Origin: JAKALD01 sp963817785 | GTDB lineage: Bacteria > Pseudomonadota > Gammaproteobacteria > Burkholderiales > SG8-39 | Length of the DNA stretch: 64,000 nt | Reading direction: 5' to 3' | NCBI GenBank assembly: GCA_963817785.1 | Contig: CAWFPL010000008.1 | Span: 682,001 to 746,000, forward strand | Shown here: positions 34,509 through 42,366 of the stretch, piece after piece | Position numbering within the stretch: the first letter of the stretch is position 1 | Layout: each line of letters begins with the position of its first letter | The notes under the pieces: model-generated | What the model was told of the DNA's origin: nothing | Seen by the model: the letters and a program-made list of their open reading frames with translations, nothing else | Database searches by the model: none | Program-made: the position numbers and the translations under genes

Positions 34509-35227
34509 GCACGGAGCGCGCGTTTCTGGAGGTCCATGACCTCGACCTGTACTACGGCGACGCGCAGGCGCTGTCGCAGGTCTCGCTCGAAGTGCCGCAG
34601 GGCGAGATCGTGGCCATCGTCGGCGCCAACGGCGCCGGCAAGTCCTCGCTCATCCGCACCATCGCCGGCATCGAGAAGCCGCGCGCGGGCAGCATCCGCT
34701 TCGCGGGCCGCGACATCACCGGCCTGGAGTCGCACCAGGTCTGCAACCTCGGCATCGGCCAGGTGGCGGAGGGGCGCCAGGTGTTCCCCTCGCTCACCGT
34801 GACCGAGAACCTGGACATGGGCGCCATGCTGCCGCGCGCCCGGGCGCGCGCCAGGCAGACCCTCGAGGAAGTGTTCGCGCTGTTTCCGCGCCTGGCCGAG
34901 CGGCGCGAGCAGCTCGCCGGGACCATGTCGGGGGGCGAGCAGCAGATGCTCGCCATCGGCCGCTGCCTGATGGGCCAGCCCGAGCTGATCATGTTCGACG
35001 AGCCCTCGCTGGGGCTCGCCCCGACGGTGGTGCAGGAAGTGTTCCGCACCATCCGCCTGCTGCACGGCAAGGGCATGACCGTGCTGCTGGTGGAGCAGAA
35101 CGTCGCCGTGTCGCTCAAGATCTCGCAGCGCGCCTACGTGCTAGAGAACGGGCGCGTGGTGATGAGCGGCTCGGGCACCGAGCTGCTGCACGACGACCGG
35201 GTGCGGCAGGCGTATCTGGGGCTGTAG
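34505..35227 (+). CDS. livF: HAAT-family ABC importer ATPase LivF (system 3)
   Basis: A 240-residue ATPase from the ATG at 34505, coupled to livG. Walker A is GANGAGKSS, the signature MSGGEQQMLAIGRCL, Walker B LIMFDEPSLGLAP, and the H-loop region LLVEQNVAVSLKI. It is the last gene of the system 3 operon. No clear terminator follows; an 11-bp hairpin 220 bases downstream has no T-tract. Confidence 0.92.
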   Translation: MSTERAFLEVHDLDLYYGDAQALSQVSLEVPQGEIVAIVGANGAGKSSLIRTIAGIEKPRAGSIRFAGRDITGLESHQVCNLGIGQVAEGRQVFPSLTVTENLDMGAMLPRARARARQTLEEVFALFPRLAERREQLAGTMSGGEQQMLAIGRCLMGQPELIMFDEPSLGLAPTVVQEVFRTIRLLHGKGMTVLLVEQNVAVSLKISQRAYVLENGRVVMSGSGTELLHDDRVRQAYLGL

Positions 35228-35445
35228 GCGATTTGCAGCGCTTGCCGGCTCGCTGCTCAGTTACTCCGGGGACGCTCCGGTCACGGCTCTGCTTCCGATC
35301 GCAGGTCGTCGGCTTGCGGCCGGACGCTGGCGGGCGACTGACTGGATCGCGTAAGACGCTCGAGTCCCGCCTGGCACCTCGACGAGGGCGAATCCGGGCG
35401 CCCTCGGGTACCGGGAGTGCGGCTGGTTCAGCGTGCGAGCTGACT
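35228..35445. other. Intergenic DNA after livF
   Basis: About 220 bases with no recognisable gene or signal. Together with the hairpin, tiny gene and remnant listed next, the whole interval from livF to the glycosidase is about 640 bases. Confidence 0.4.
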
Positions 35446-35474
35446 GACGCTGCGCGGCCTCATCGCGCAGCGTC
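35446..35474. repeat. Perfect 11-bp stem-loop
   Basis: GACGCTGCGCG (35446-35456) pairs perfectly with CGCGCAGCGTC (35464-35474) over a seven-base loop. It lies 25 bases past the stop of the possible small basic gene on the minus strand. No T-tract follows on either strand. Confidence 0.75.
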
Positions 35475-35498
35475 CATGGTTGAGCGAATGACCAGGCG

Positions 35499-35609
35499 TC
35501 ATGGCGCAGCCCGACCCTTCTTTTTCTGCTTGCTTTCTTTGCGCAGCTTTTTTCCTATCTGCTGCTTGCGCCTGCGGTTGCGAAGATTGTGACTGGTTGA
35601 TCTGCCCAT
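35499..35609 (-). CDS. Possible 36-residue highly basic protein
   Basis: A short frame that starts with ATG at 35609 and stops with TGA at 35499-35501. It is preceded by an excellent ribosome site, GGAGGGAGG, eight bases before ATG. The product begins MGRSTSHNLRNRRRKQQIGK and continues in a lysine/arginine-rich stretch; about half of its residues are Lys or Arg. This could be a nucleic-acid or ribosome-associated peptide. I do not recognise a family. The strong ribosome site and the low GC of the codons, compared with the surroundings, argue that it is not a chance frame; its short length argues caution. Confidence 0.45.
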   Translation of the reverse strand: MGRSTSHNLRNRRRKQQIGKKLRKESKQKKKGRAAP

Positions 35610-35721
35610 TGCTCGAACCTCCCTCCGTAATTGCTGCAATTGACCCGCTGGATTGCTGCCTTGTGCCGATGCCACGGCGCGCGTGCGTGATTGACGCCTA
35701 ACGAGCGGGCTGACGACTCCC

Positions 35722-35863
35722 TAACGCGCCGGCTCCTGACAAAAGTCGGGCGCGCGGCGTCGCGAAACGCAGCCAGCTGGGCCTTGGTCGGCCGCACCGA
35801 AACCAAGGCACCCTTTTCGCAGGCACCGGGCACTTCTCGTTCGTAGCGCTCAAGCTCATTCAT
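35722..35863 (-). pseudogene. Remnant of a short antitoxin-like gene
   Basis: From ATG 35863 the minus strand reads MNELERYEREVPGACEKGAL, then VSVRPTKAQLAAFRDAAR and TFVRSRRV. This resembles the N-terminal half of a common proteobacterial antitoxin (CopG/BrnA-like proteins starting MNE-ERYE), as I recall it. Similarity stops after RRV near 35722 and the rest of the frame looks random. No toxin gene is adjacent. I take it for a truncated leftover; the family assignment is from memory and not certain. Confidence 0.35.
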
Positions 35864-35868
35864 CTGGA

Positions 35869-37068
35869 TCATCCATTGAACAGCTTCCCTTCCAGCGAGC
35901 GCCGCGCAAGCAGGAACGCCGCGGCGTTCCAGGACTGGCGCGGCATGCCGCGCGGCTTGCCGCTCAGGCCGTGAAACCACTCGTTGAATTCCCAGCCGTT
36001 CACGGCGTTGGCGCGCGCAAGGCGCACCAGCTCCTTCCCGGCCAATGGCCGCATGCCCGCGGCGGCGAGCGCCGCCACCCAGAACCCGCCGATCATCGGC
36101 CAGATGCCGCCGTTGTGGTACTGGTGCTCGAAGTTCTGCCGGTGCCGGCCCATGTAGGAGCGCCAGCGCGCGTCGTGCCGCGGGATCGGTTCGCACACCG
36201 CGCGCACCGGGTAGGGCGCGCCGCCGTGCGCGCGCGCGATGGCGCGCAGGACCGCGGCGCGCCGGGTGCCGCCGGCCAGGCCGAAGAGCACGGCGAGCAC
36301 GTTGCCGAAGACGTCGCCCTCCCCGCCCCAGGCGCCGAAATTGACGTAGCTCAGGTACAGATCGGCATGGCGGCGGCGCGCGCCCGCCTCCTGCGCCAGC
36401 AGCCGCAGGCGCCGCTGCCTGGGCAGTTCGCGCGGGGTCGGGTGGAACAACTGGTTGAAATGGCGCCGCGTCGCGTCCGCACCGGGCAGGCCGTACAGGC
36501 GCTTGACCCGGTACCACAGCGCGTTGCTGTAGAGCACGAAGCCCGAGCGCGGCATGATGTCGGCCCAGTCGCTCGCCTCGTTCTGCGCCAGCAGCGCGAT
36601 CGCCGGGTGCTCCTGGCAGCGCAGCCAGTCGAGCGCGCGCCGCGCGTGCGGCCGCAGGCCGCGCAGGCCGCGCACGCCGCGGCGCTGCAGCCACTCGAGC
36701 GCGATCAGCCACCACAGCGACGCGTCGATGCAGCCGACGTACCAGAAGTCGGCCTCCGATCCGGGCGCGGCGTAGTTCGGGATCTGCCCGTTCGCCGCCT
36801 GCTGCCCGGCGAGCGAGGCGAGGCTCGTGGCCGCGCCGCGCTCGAGCACGCGATCGCCGCTGAGCGCCATCGCCAGCGCGCAGATCGAGGCATCGCGCGC
36901 GAACACGCTCTCGTAGCCGCGCTCGCGCGCCGCCGGCGCCCGGCCCGCCGCGAGGATGCCTGCGGGCGAAAGGTTCTCGCGCAGCAGCGCGAGCGCCTCG
37001 TGCTCGCAGTCCTCCACGAGCGCGGCCGCGGCGCGCGCGTTGCCGACGTGTCGTTGTTGTGAACGCAT
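35869..37068 (-). CDS. Putative (alpha/alpha)6-barrel glycosidase
   Basis: A 399-residue protein with features of bacterial GH100/amylo-alpha-1,6-glucosidase-type enzymes. Relevant blocks are ERGYESVFARDASICALAMA, NYAAPGSEADFWYVGCIDAS, QNEASDWADIMPRSGFVLYS, HQYHNGGIWPMIGGFWVAAL and WEFNEWFHG. The acidic residues in FARDAS and SDWADIMPRSG are probable catalytic or substrate-binding positions. No signal peptide is seen, so it is probably cytoplasmic, acting on sucrose-like or glycogen-like sugars. It stands alone between Hsp33 on the other strand and the remnant. Confidence 0.72.
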   Translation of the reverse strand: MRSQQRHVGNARAAAALVEDCEHEALALLRENLSPAGILAAGRAPAARERGYESVFARDASICALAMALSGDRVLERGAATSLASLAGQQAANGQIPNYAAPGSEADFWYVGCIDASLWWLIALEWLQRRGVRGLRGLRPHARRALDWLRCQEHPAIALLAQNEASDWADIMPRSGFVLYSNALWYRVKRLYGLPGADATRRHFNQLFHPTPRELPRQRRLRLLAQEAGARRRHADLYLSYVNFGAWGGEGDVFGNVLAVLFGLAGGTRRAAVLRAIARAHGGAPYPVRAVCEPIPRHDARWRSYMGRHRQNFEHQYHNGGIWPMIGGFWVAALAAAGMRPLAGKELVRLARANAVNGWEFNEWFHGLSGKPRGMPRQSWNAAAFLLARRSLEGKLFNG

Positions 37069-37133
37069 CTGGACGCCCGGGATGGTAGCGGCATTCCCGT
37101 GCCCGCACTAGCAAGTGCAGTAAACTCGGGCGC

Positions 37134-37991
37134 ATGCAGACCGATTACGTGCAGCGCTTCCTGTTCGAGGATCTCGACATCCGCGGCCGCCTGGTCTGCC
37201 TCACCAGCGCCTGGCGCGGCATGCTCGAGGGGCGCGGCTACCCGCCGGCCATCGTCGAGCTGCTCGGCCACACCACGGCGCTCGGCGTGCTGCTCGGCGC
37301 GAACCAGAAGGACGCCGCGCGGGTGACCCTGCAGGTGCAGGGCTCGGGGCCGGTGAGCCTGCTGGTCGCCGATTGCACCTCCGAGCTCAAGATCCGCGGC
37401 ATGGCCCAGTACGAGCACGCCGGCGCCGACAGCGAGCGCGGCCTGTTCGGCGACGGCCGCCTCGCCCTCACGCTCGAGGACGCGGGCAGCGGCCAGCTCT
37501 ACCAGAGCCTGGTGCCGCTCGAGGGCGACACGCTGGCGCAGATGTTCGAGCACTACCTGTCGCAGTCGGAGCAGTCGCAGGCGTGGCTGCACCTGCTCGC
37601 CGACGGCGGCGCGCTGTGCGGGCTGCTGCTCGAGAAGCTGCCGCGCGCCGACGAGCGCGACCCGGACGGCTGGAACCGCATCACCCGGCTCGCCGCGACC
37701 CTGACGCTCGCCGAGACCGTCGGCGCGCAGCCCTACGACCTGCTCACCCGGCTGTTCCCCGAGGAGCTGCTGCGCGTGTTCCGCCTGTACGGCGTCGAGT
37801 ACCACTGCCCGTACGACGTCGAGAAGGTCAAGAACGTGCTGCGCGGCCTCGGGCGCGAGGAGGTGGAGTCGATCCTCGCCGAGCAGGGCGAGATCGTGAT
37901 CCGCAACGAGATGTGCAACCACGAGTACCGCTTCGGTCGCGCGGAGATCGACGCGCTCTTCGTCGGGGGCGGCGCGCGCACGCTGCACTGA
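37134..37991 (+). CDS. hslO: Hsp33-family redox chaperone, incomplete zinc centre
   Basis: A 285-residue homologue of Hsp33. The N-terminal domain and the central ADCTSELKIRGMAQYE and LFGDGRLALTLEDAGSGQLY segments match the family. GREEVESILAEQGEI and EYRFGRAEIDALF are the conserved C-terminal blocks. Canonical Hsp33 binds zinc with CxC and CxxC. Here the first reads HCPY (Cys225, no second Cys) and the second NEMC (only Cys261), so two of four ligands are missing. The redox switch must work differently or be lost. A candidate -10 (TAAACT) lies just before the start. Confidence 0.9.
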   Translation: MQTDYVQRFLFEDLDIRGRLVCLTSAWRGMLEGRGYPPAIVELLGHTTALGVLLGANQKDAARVTLQVQGSGPVSLLVADCTSELKIRGMAQYEHAGADSERGLFGDGRLALTLEDAGSGQLYQSLVPLEGDTLAQMFEHYLSQSEQSQAWLHLLADGGALCGLLLEKLPRADERDPDGWNRITRLAATLTLAETVGAQPYDLLTRLFPEELLRVFRLYGVEYHCPYDVEKVKNVLRGLGREEVESILAEQGEIVIRNEMCNHEYRFGRAEIDALFVGGGARTLH

Positions 37992-38021
37992 GCGCGGGCC
38001 GGCGCGCGTGTACGTGGGACT

Positions 38022-38927
38022 CTAAGCCGGGTGCCATCCCCGATCGCGCAGCGCCTCCACGAGCAGGGCGAACGCCGCCGAGGGCTGGCGGCGGCTCGGG
38101 TAGTACAGGTGGAATCCGGAGTACGGAGGGCACCAGTCCTCGAGCACCCGCTTGAGGCGGCCCTCGCCCAGGTGCGGCTGCGCCAGGTCCTCCGGCACAT
38201 AGGCGAGACCCAGCCCGGCGAGCGCCGCATTGAGCATCTGTTGAGTGCCGTTGAGGACAAGCTGGCCTTCGACGTGCACTCTCAGCTTGCGGCCGCCTTT
38301 CTCGAGCTCCCAGGCGTACAGCCCGCCATAGGTCAGAAGGCGCAGGTTGATGCAGCGGTGGCCGGTCAGCTCCTGCGGCGTCTTCGGCGCAGACCGCTTC
38401 GCGAAGTACGACGGCGCGCCGACGACCGCCATACGCATGTCCGGCCCGATGCGAACCGCGATCATGTCCTTCGCGACCTGCTCGCCGGCCCGCACGCCGG
38501 CGTCGAAGCGCTCGGCAACGATGTCGACCAGCCGTTGTTCGACGCTGATCTCGACCTGGATGTCGGGAAACTCGGGCAGGAATTTCGCGAGCTTCGGTAG
38601 AAGAATCGTGTTCGCCGCGTATTCGGTGGCCGTGATGCGGATGGTGCCGGCGGGCTTGTCCCGCAGCTCGCCCAGGGCGGCGACCTCGGCCTCGATCTCC
38701 TCGAAGTGCGGGCCGATCTTGAGCATCAGGCGCTCGCCCGCCTCGGTCGGCGAGACGCTCCGCGTGGTGCGCGTGAGCAGCCGCAGGCCGAGCCTTCCTT
38801 CGAGCCCGCGGATGGTGTGGCTGAGCGCCGACTGGGACACCCCGAGCTTCGCGGCCGCCTTCGTGAAGCTGCGTTCCCGCGCCACGGCGATAAAGGCGAG
38901 CAGGTCGTTGACGTTCTCGCGGCGCAT
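38022..38927 (-). CDS. LysR-family transcriptional regulator
   Basis: A 301-residue LTTR. The helix-turn-helix is in LLAFIAVARERSFTKAAAKL, then GVSQSALSHTIRGLEGRLGL and RLLTRTTRSVSPTEAGERLM. The effector domain is of the CrgA-like clade (DFDAGVRAGEQVAKDMIAVR, AGLGLAYVPEDLAQPHL). It is divergent from the cupin-dehydrogenase operon, separated by 93 bases, and most likely controls it. Two direct copies of TTCATGA in the gap are candidate binding half-sites. Confidence 0.93.
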   Translation of the reverse strand: MRRENVNDLLAFIAVARERSFTKAAAKLGVSQSALSHTIRGLEGRLGLRLLTRTTRSVSPTEAGERLMLKIGPHFEEIEAEVAALGELRDKPAGTIRITATEYAANTILLPKLAKFLPEFPDIQVEISVEQRLVDIVAERFDAGVRAGEQVAKDMIAVRIGPDMRMAVVGAPSYFAKRSAPKTPQELTGHRCINLRLLTYGGLYAWELEKGGRKLRVHVEGQLVLNGTQQMLNAALAGLGLAYVPEDLAQPHLGEGRLKRVLEDWCPPYSGFHLYYPSRRQPSAAFALLVEALRDRGWHPA

Positions 38928-38946
38928 TCATGAATTCCCTTCATGA
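38927..38946. promoter_or_regulatory. Direct repeat TTCATGA in the LysR/cupin gap
   Basis: Exact copies of TTCATGA at 38927-38933 and 38940-38946, 13 bases apart, cover the start of the LysR gene and the divergent promoter region. Each contains the palindrome TCATGA. They may be LysR recognition half-sites, though a T-N11-A box is not obvious. Confidence 0.35.
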
Positions 38947-39020
38947 GCCCATGCGGATTGTCCCACTTAATCCGCGGGGTCGGCGCGGCTATCTTCTGTC
39001 GGGTGAACAGGAGGCTTCGC

Positions 39021-39434
39021 ATGGACATCAAACGAAATGGTTCGCAGCCCTCCACCAAGGGCCCGGCGGAGTATTTCACCGGCAACGTGCGGGTCGACCC
39101 GCTCTTCCAGGCGCCCGATCCCGCTCGCGGCACCGGCGCGCTCGTCACTTTCGAGCCTGGCGCCCGCTCCAACTGGCACACCCATCCGCTCGGCCAGACG
39201 CTGATCGTCACCTCCGGCCTGGGCTGGACGCAGTGCTGGGGCGGCCCGATCGAGGTCATCCGCCCCGGCGACGTGATCACGTGCCCATGCGGCGTGAAGC
39301 ACTGGCACGGCGCGTCGCCGAGTACCGCGATGTCGCACATCGCGATCCAGGAACGCGACGCCAACGGCAAGGTCGTGGAATGGATGGAGCGGGTGACCGA
39401 CGAGCAATATCTCGCCGGTGCCAAGTCCGAGTAA
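39021..39434 (+). CDS. Cupin-domain protein
   Basis: About 137 residues from ATG 39021, with AGGAGG seven bases upstream. The cupin motif 1 is in SNWHTHPLGQTLIVTSGLGW and motif 2 in VIRPGDVITCPCGVKHWHGA, giving the metal-binding histidines. This is the small carboxymuconolactone-decarboxylase-associated or quercetinase-like cupin type found beside dehydrogenase genes. It is the first gene of the operon with the alcohol dehydrogenase, aldo-keto reductase and others. Exact activity unknown. Confidence 0.85.
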   Translation: MDIKRNGSQPSTKGPAEYFTGNVRVDPLFQAPDPARGTGALVTFEPGARSNWHTHPLGQTLIVTSGLGWTQCWGGPIEVIRPGDVITCPCGVKHWHGASPSTAMSHIAIQERDANGKVVEWMERVTDEQYLAGAKSE

Positions 39435-39456
39435 TCGCGAGCAGGAGGCAAACGCC

Positions 39457-40491
39457 ATGCGCGCAACTGTCATGTATAGGGCGGGCGACGTCCGGATCGA
39501 GAACGTCCCCGACGCCAGGATCGTCAATCCCACCGACGCGGTGATCCGCGTTACCCGCGCCTGCATCTGCGGCAGCGATCTCTGGCCGTACAAGGAAATG
39601 GCGCCCGACGCCAGCGGCCGCCCCATGGGCCACGAGGCGATCGGCGTCGTCGAGGCGGTCGGCGCTGACGTCCGCAAGGTGAAAGTCGGCAACCTCGTCG
39701 TCATGCCCTTCGCCTATTCCGACGGCACCTGCGAGTTCTGCCACGAGGACCTGCAAACGTCGTGCGTTCACGGAGGCTTCTTCGGCACCGGCGAGGTCGG
39801 TGGAGCGCAGGCGCAGGCCGTGCGCATCCACCAGGCGGACGGGACGCTCTTCCCTCTGCCGGTGCGCGAAGACGACGCGCTGATCCCGTCGCTGCTGACG
39901 CTCTCGGACGTGATGGGAACGGGCCATCACGCCACGCGTGCCGCGAGAGTGAGCCGCGGCAAGAAGGCGGCTGTCATCGGCGACGGCGCGGTGGGCCTGT
40001 GCGGCGTGATCGCCGCGAAGCGGCTCGGCGCGGAGCAGATCATCCTTCTGGGGCGCCACCCCGACCGGATCGCGCTCGCGCGCGAGTTCGGCGCGACCGA
40101 CGTCGTCAGCGAGCGCGGCGAGGAGGCGGTCGAGCGCGTGCGCAAGCTGAGCGGCGGCTACGGCGTGCATTCCGTGCTCGAGTGCGTCGGCACGAACGAC
40201 GCCATGCTCACCGCGATCGGCATCGCCCGCCCGGGCGGCGCCGTCGGCCGCGTCGGCGTGCCCCATTACGAAGGCACCCCTGCCTCGCAGCCCGCGTTCT
40301 ACGGCAATGTCACCGTGAGCGGCGGCCCGGCGCCGGTGCGCGCCTATGTCGAAGAGCTTCTGCCCGACATCCTCGAAGGCCGCATCCAGCCCGGGCGCGT
40401 CTTCGACCGCGTGATCGGCCTCGAGGAGGTGCCCGAGGGCTACCGGGCGATGAACGAGCGCAAGTCGATCAAGGTCATGATCAAGTTCTGA
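39457..40491 (+). CDS. Zinc-dependent alcohol dehydrogenase
   Basis: A 344-residue MDR-family dehydrogenase starting at ATG 39457 after AGGAGG. The catalytic-zinc region is CICGSDLW and GHEAIGVVEAVGADVRKVKV. The usual four-cysteine structural zinc lobe is reduced (SDGTCEFCHEDLQTSCVHGG has three Cys). NAD(P)-binding is VIGDGAVGLCGVIAAKRLGA. It follows the cupin gene by 22 bases, and its stop overlaps an in-frame ATG of the next gene. It probably oxidises an alcohol or reduces an aldehyde. Confidence 0.92.
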   Translation: MRATVMYRAGDVRIENVPDARIVNPTDAVIRVTRACICGSDLWPYKEMAPDASGRPMGHEAIGVVEAVGADVRKVKVGNLVVMPFAYSDGTCEFCHEDLQTSCVHGGFFGTGEVGGAQAQAVRIHQADGTLFPLPVREDDALIPSLLTLSDVMGTGHHATRAARVSRGKKAAVIGDGAVGLCGVIAAKRLGAEQIILLGRHPDRIALAREFGATDVVSERGEEAVERVRKLSGGYGVHSVLECVGTNDAMLTAIGIARPGGAVGRVGVPHYEGTPASQPAFYGNVTVSGGPAPVRAYVEELLPDILEGRIQPGRVFDRVIGLEEVPEGYRAMNERKSIKVMIKF

Positions 40492-40505
40492 TGACGGAGG
40501 CGCAG

Positions 40506-41492
40506 ATGCAGAAGCGCAAACTCGGAAAGAGCGCCCTCGAAGTCTCGGCTCTCGGCCTCGGCTGCATGGGCATGAGCATGGCCTACGGCCCGCCAATGGA
40601 CAGGAAGGCGGCGATCTCGCTCATCCGCTCGGCCGTCGGACGCGGTGTGACCTTCTTCGACACCGCCGAACTCTACGGCCCGTTCACCAATGAAGAGCTC
40701 GTGGGCGAAGCCCTTGCCCCCTTCCGGGATCAGGTGGTGATCGCCACCAAGTTCGGAATCGCGCTCGATGCCGGCGGACAGCAGTTCCAGGACAGCCGGC
40801 CCGAGCGCATCCGGAGTAGCGTCGAAGGATCGCTGAAGCGCCTCAGGACCGACGTCATCGATCTCTACTACCAGCACCGCGTCGATCCGAGCGTGCCGAT
40901 CGAAGACGTGGCGGGAGCGGTGAAGGACCTCATTCGGGAAGGCAAGATCAAGCATTGGGGCCTTTCCGAACCCGGCGTCAAGACGATCCGGCGCGCCCAT
41001 GCCGTGAAGCCGCTCACCGCGATCCAGGGCGAATACTCGCTGTGGTGGCGGCGCCCCGAGGAGGAGCTGCTGCCGACGCTCGAGGAGCTCGGCATCGGGC
41101 TCGTTCCCTACAGCCCTCTCGGCAAGGGTTTCCTCACGGGCAAGATCGACGAGAAGACGACGTTCGACAAGTCCGATTTCCGCAACATCGTGCCGCGCTT
41201 CACGCCGGAGGCGCGCAAGGCGAATCAGGCTTTGGTCGACCTGCTTCGCAAGATCGCGGAGTTGAAGAAGGCAATGCCGGCGCAGATCGCACTCGCTTGG
41301 CTGCTCTCCCGGAAGCCCTGGATCGTTCCGATCCCGGGCACCACGAAGCTTGCGCGCCTGGAGGAGAACATCGGAGCGGCCGCGATCGAACTCACGGTGA
41401 AGGATCTGCGGGATATCGACGCCGCCGCCGAGAAGATCACGATCCGGGGCGCGCGCTATCCCGAGGCGCTGGAACGGAGAACCGGGCTGTGA
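40506..41492 (+). CDS. Aldo/keto reductase
   Basis: A 328-residue AKR of the YhdN/AKR13-like group. The ATG at 40506 is chosen because GGAGG lies five bases upstream; an ATG at 40491 (TGATG with the previous stop) would add five residues. Catalytic Asp-Tyr are in FFDTAELYGPFTNEE, the Lys in VVIATKFGIAL, and the His in LYYQHRVDPSVPIED. NADP-binding residues are in IPGTTKLARLEENIGA. The stop overlaps the next gene (GTGA). It reduces aldehydes or ketones with NADPH. Confidence 0.93.
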   Translation: MQKRKLGKSALEVSALGLGCMGMSMAYGPPMDRKAAISLIRSAVGRGVTFFDTAELYGPFTNEELVGEALAPFRDQVVIATKFGIALDAGGQQFQDSRPERIRSSVEGSLKRLRTDVIDLYYQHRVDPSVPIEDVAGAVKDLIREGKIKHWGLSEPGVKTIRRAHAVKPLTAIQGEYSLWWRRPEEELLPTLEELGIGLVPYSPLGKGFLTGKIDEKTTFDKSDFRNIVPRFTPEARKANQALVDLLRKIAELKKAMPAQIALAWLLSRKPWIVPIPGTTKLARLEENIGAAAIELTVKDLRDIDAAAEKITIRGARYPEALERRTGL

Positions 41493-42355
41493 GCAACAGG
41501 ATCGACAGAAACGGAGAGGACAGCGCAATATCCGACGTGATCGTGGTCATCGGTGCCGGATCGATCGGTCAGGCGATCGAGCGCCGCGTCAGCGCAGGCA
41601 AGCATGTCCTGCTGGCGGATCTGCGCGAAGAGAACGCGAAGGCGGCCGCGAAAATCCTCGGCGACGCCGGCTTCGAGGTCAGCACCACGACCGTCGACGT
41701 CTCCTCGCGCAAGTCCGTCCACGCGCTCGTCGAGACCGCCACGGCGCTCGGCGCCCCAACCGGCCTCATCCATGCCGCAGGTGTCTCACCGACGCAGGCC
41801 TCGCCCGCCACGATCCTGAAGGTCGACCTCTACGGTACCGCGCTTGTGCTCGAGGAATTCGGCAACGTCATCGCGCGCGGGGGAGCAGGCGTCGTTGTTT
41901 CCTCGCAATCGGGGCACCGCCTCCCCGCGCTGACGCCCGAACAAAACAGGGCGCTGGCGACTATGCCCGCTGACGAGTTACCCGCTCTTCCGATGCTTCA
42001 ACCTGACCAAGTGACGGACCCGCTGCCCGCCTACCAAATCTCAAAGCGTGGGAACTCGCTGCGGGTAATGGCTGAGGCGGTGCGGTGGGGCAAGCGCGGC
42101 GCGAGGGTCAACGCCATCAGCCCCGGCATCATCATCACGCCTCTCGCCAGGGACGAGCTGACCGGTCCGCGTGGCCCCGGATACCGCCGGATGATCGAAC
42201 TCTGTCCGGCTGGGCGCGCAGGCACGCCGGATGAAGTCGGCACCGTCGGCGCCCTGCTGATGGGGCCGGACGGCGCGTTCATCACCGGCAGCGACTTCCT
42301 CATGGACGGCGGCGTCACAGCCGCCTACTGGTACGGCGAGCTTGCTCCAAAGTGA
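41489..42355 (+). CDS. Short-chain dehydrogenase/reductase
   Basis: A 288-residue SDR beginning with GTG at 41489, overlapping the aldo-keto reductase stop. The cofactor motif is a shortened form, VIVVIGAGSIGQAIERR. The catalytic serine region is VVVSSQSGHRLPA and the Tyr-Lys pair is in AYQISKRGNSLRVMAEA. SPGIIITPLARDE and DFLMDGGVTAAYWYG are typical of SDRs. Residues 140-165 (ALTPEQNRALATMPADELPA) form an insertion seen in a subgroup of SDRs. It probably works on the same substrate family as its neighbours. Confidence 0.9.
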   Translation: MSNRIDRNGEDSAISDVIVVIGAGSIGQAIERRVSAGKHVLLADLREENAKAAAKILGDAGFEVSTTTVDVSSRKSVHALVETATALGAPTGLIHAAGVSPTQASPATILKVDLYGTALVLEEFGNVIARGGAGVVVSSQSGHRLPALTPEQNRALATMPADELPALPMLQPDQVTDPLPAYQISKRGNSLRVMAEAVRWGKRGARVNAISPGIIITPLARDELTGPRGPGYRRMIELCPAGRAGTPDEVGTVGALLMGPDGAFITGSDFLMDGGVTAAYWYGELAPK

Positions 42356-42366
42356 TCGGAGGGACG

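Noticed and set aside
35695..35702. GCCTAAC/GTTAGGC resembling an integron attC core
   Set aside because: No partner core at the right distance, no imperfect palindrome of attC type and no integrase or cassette array nearby.
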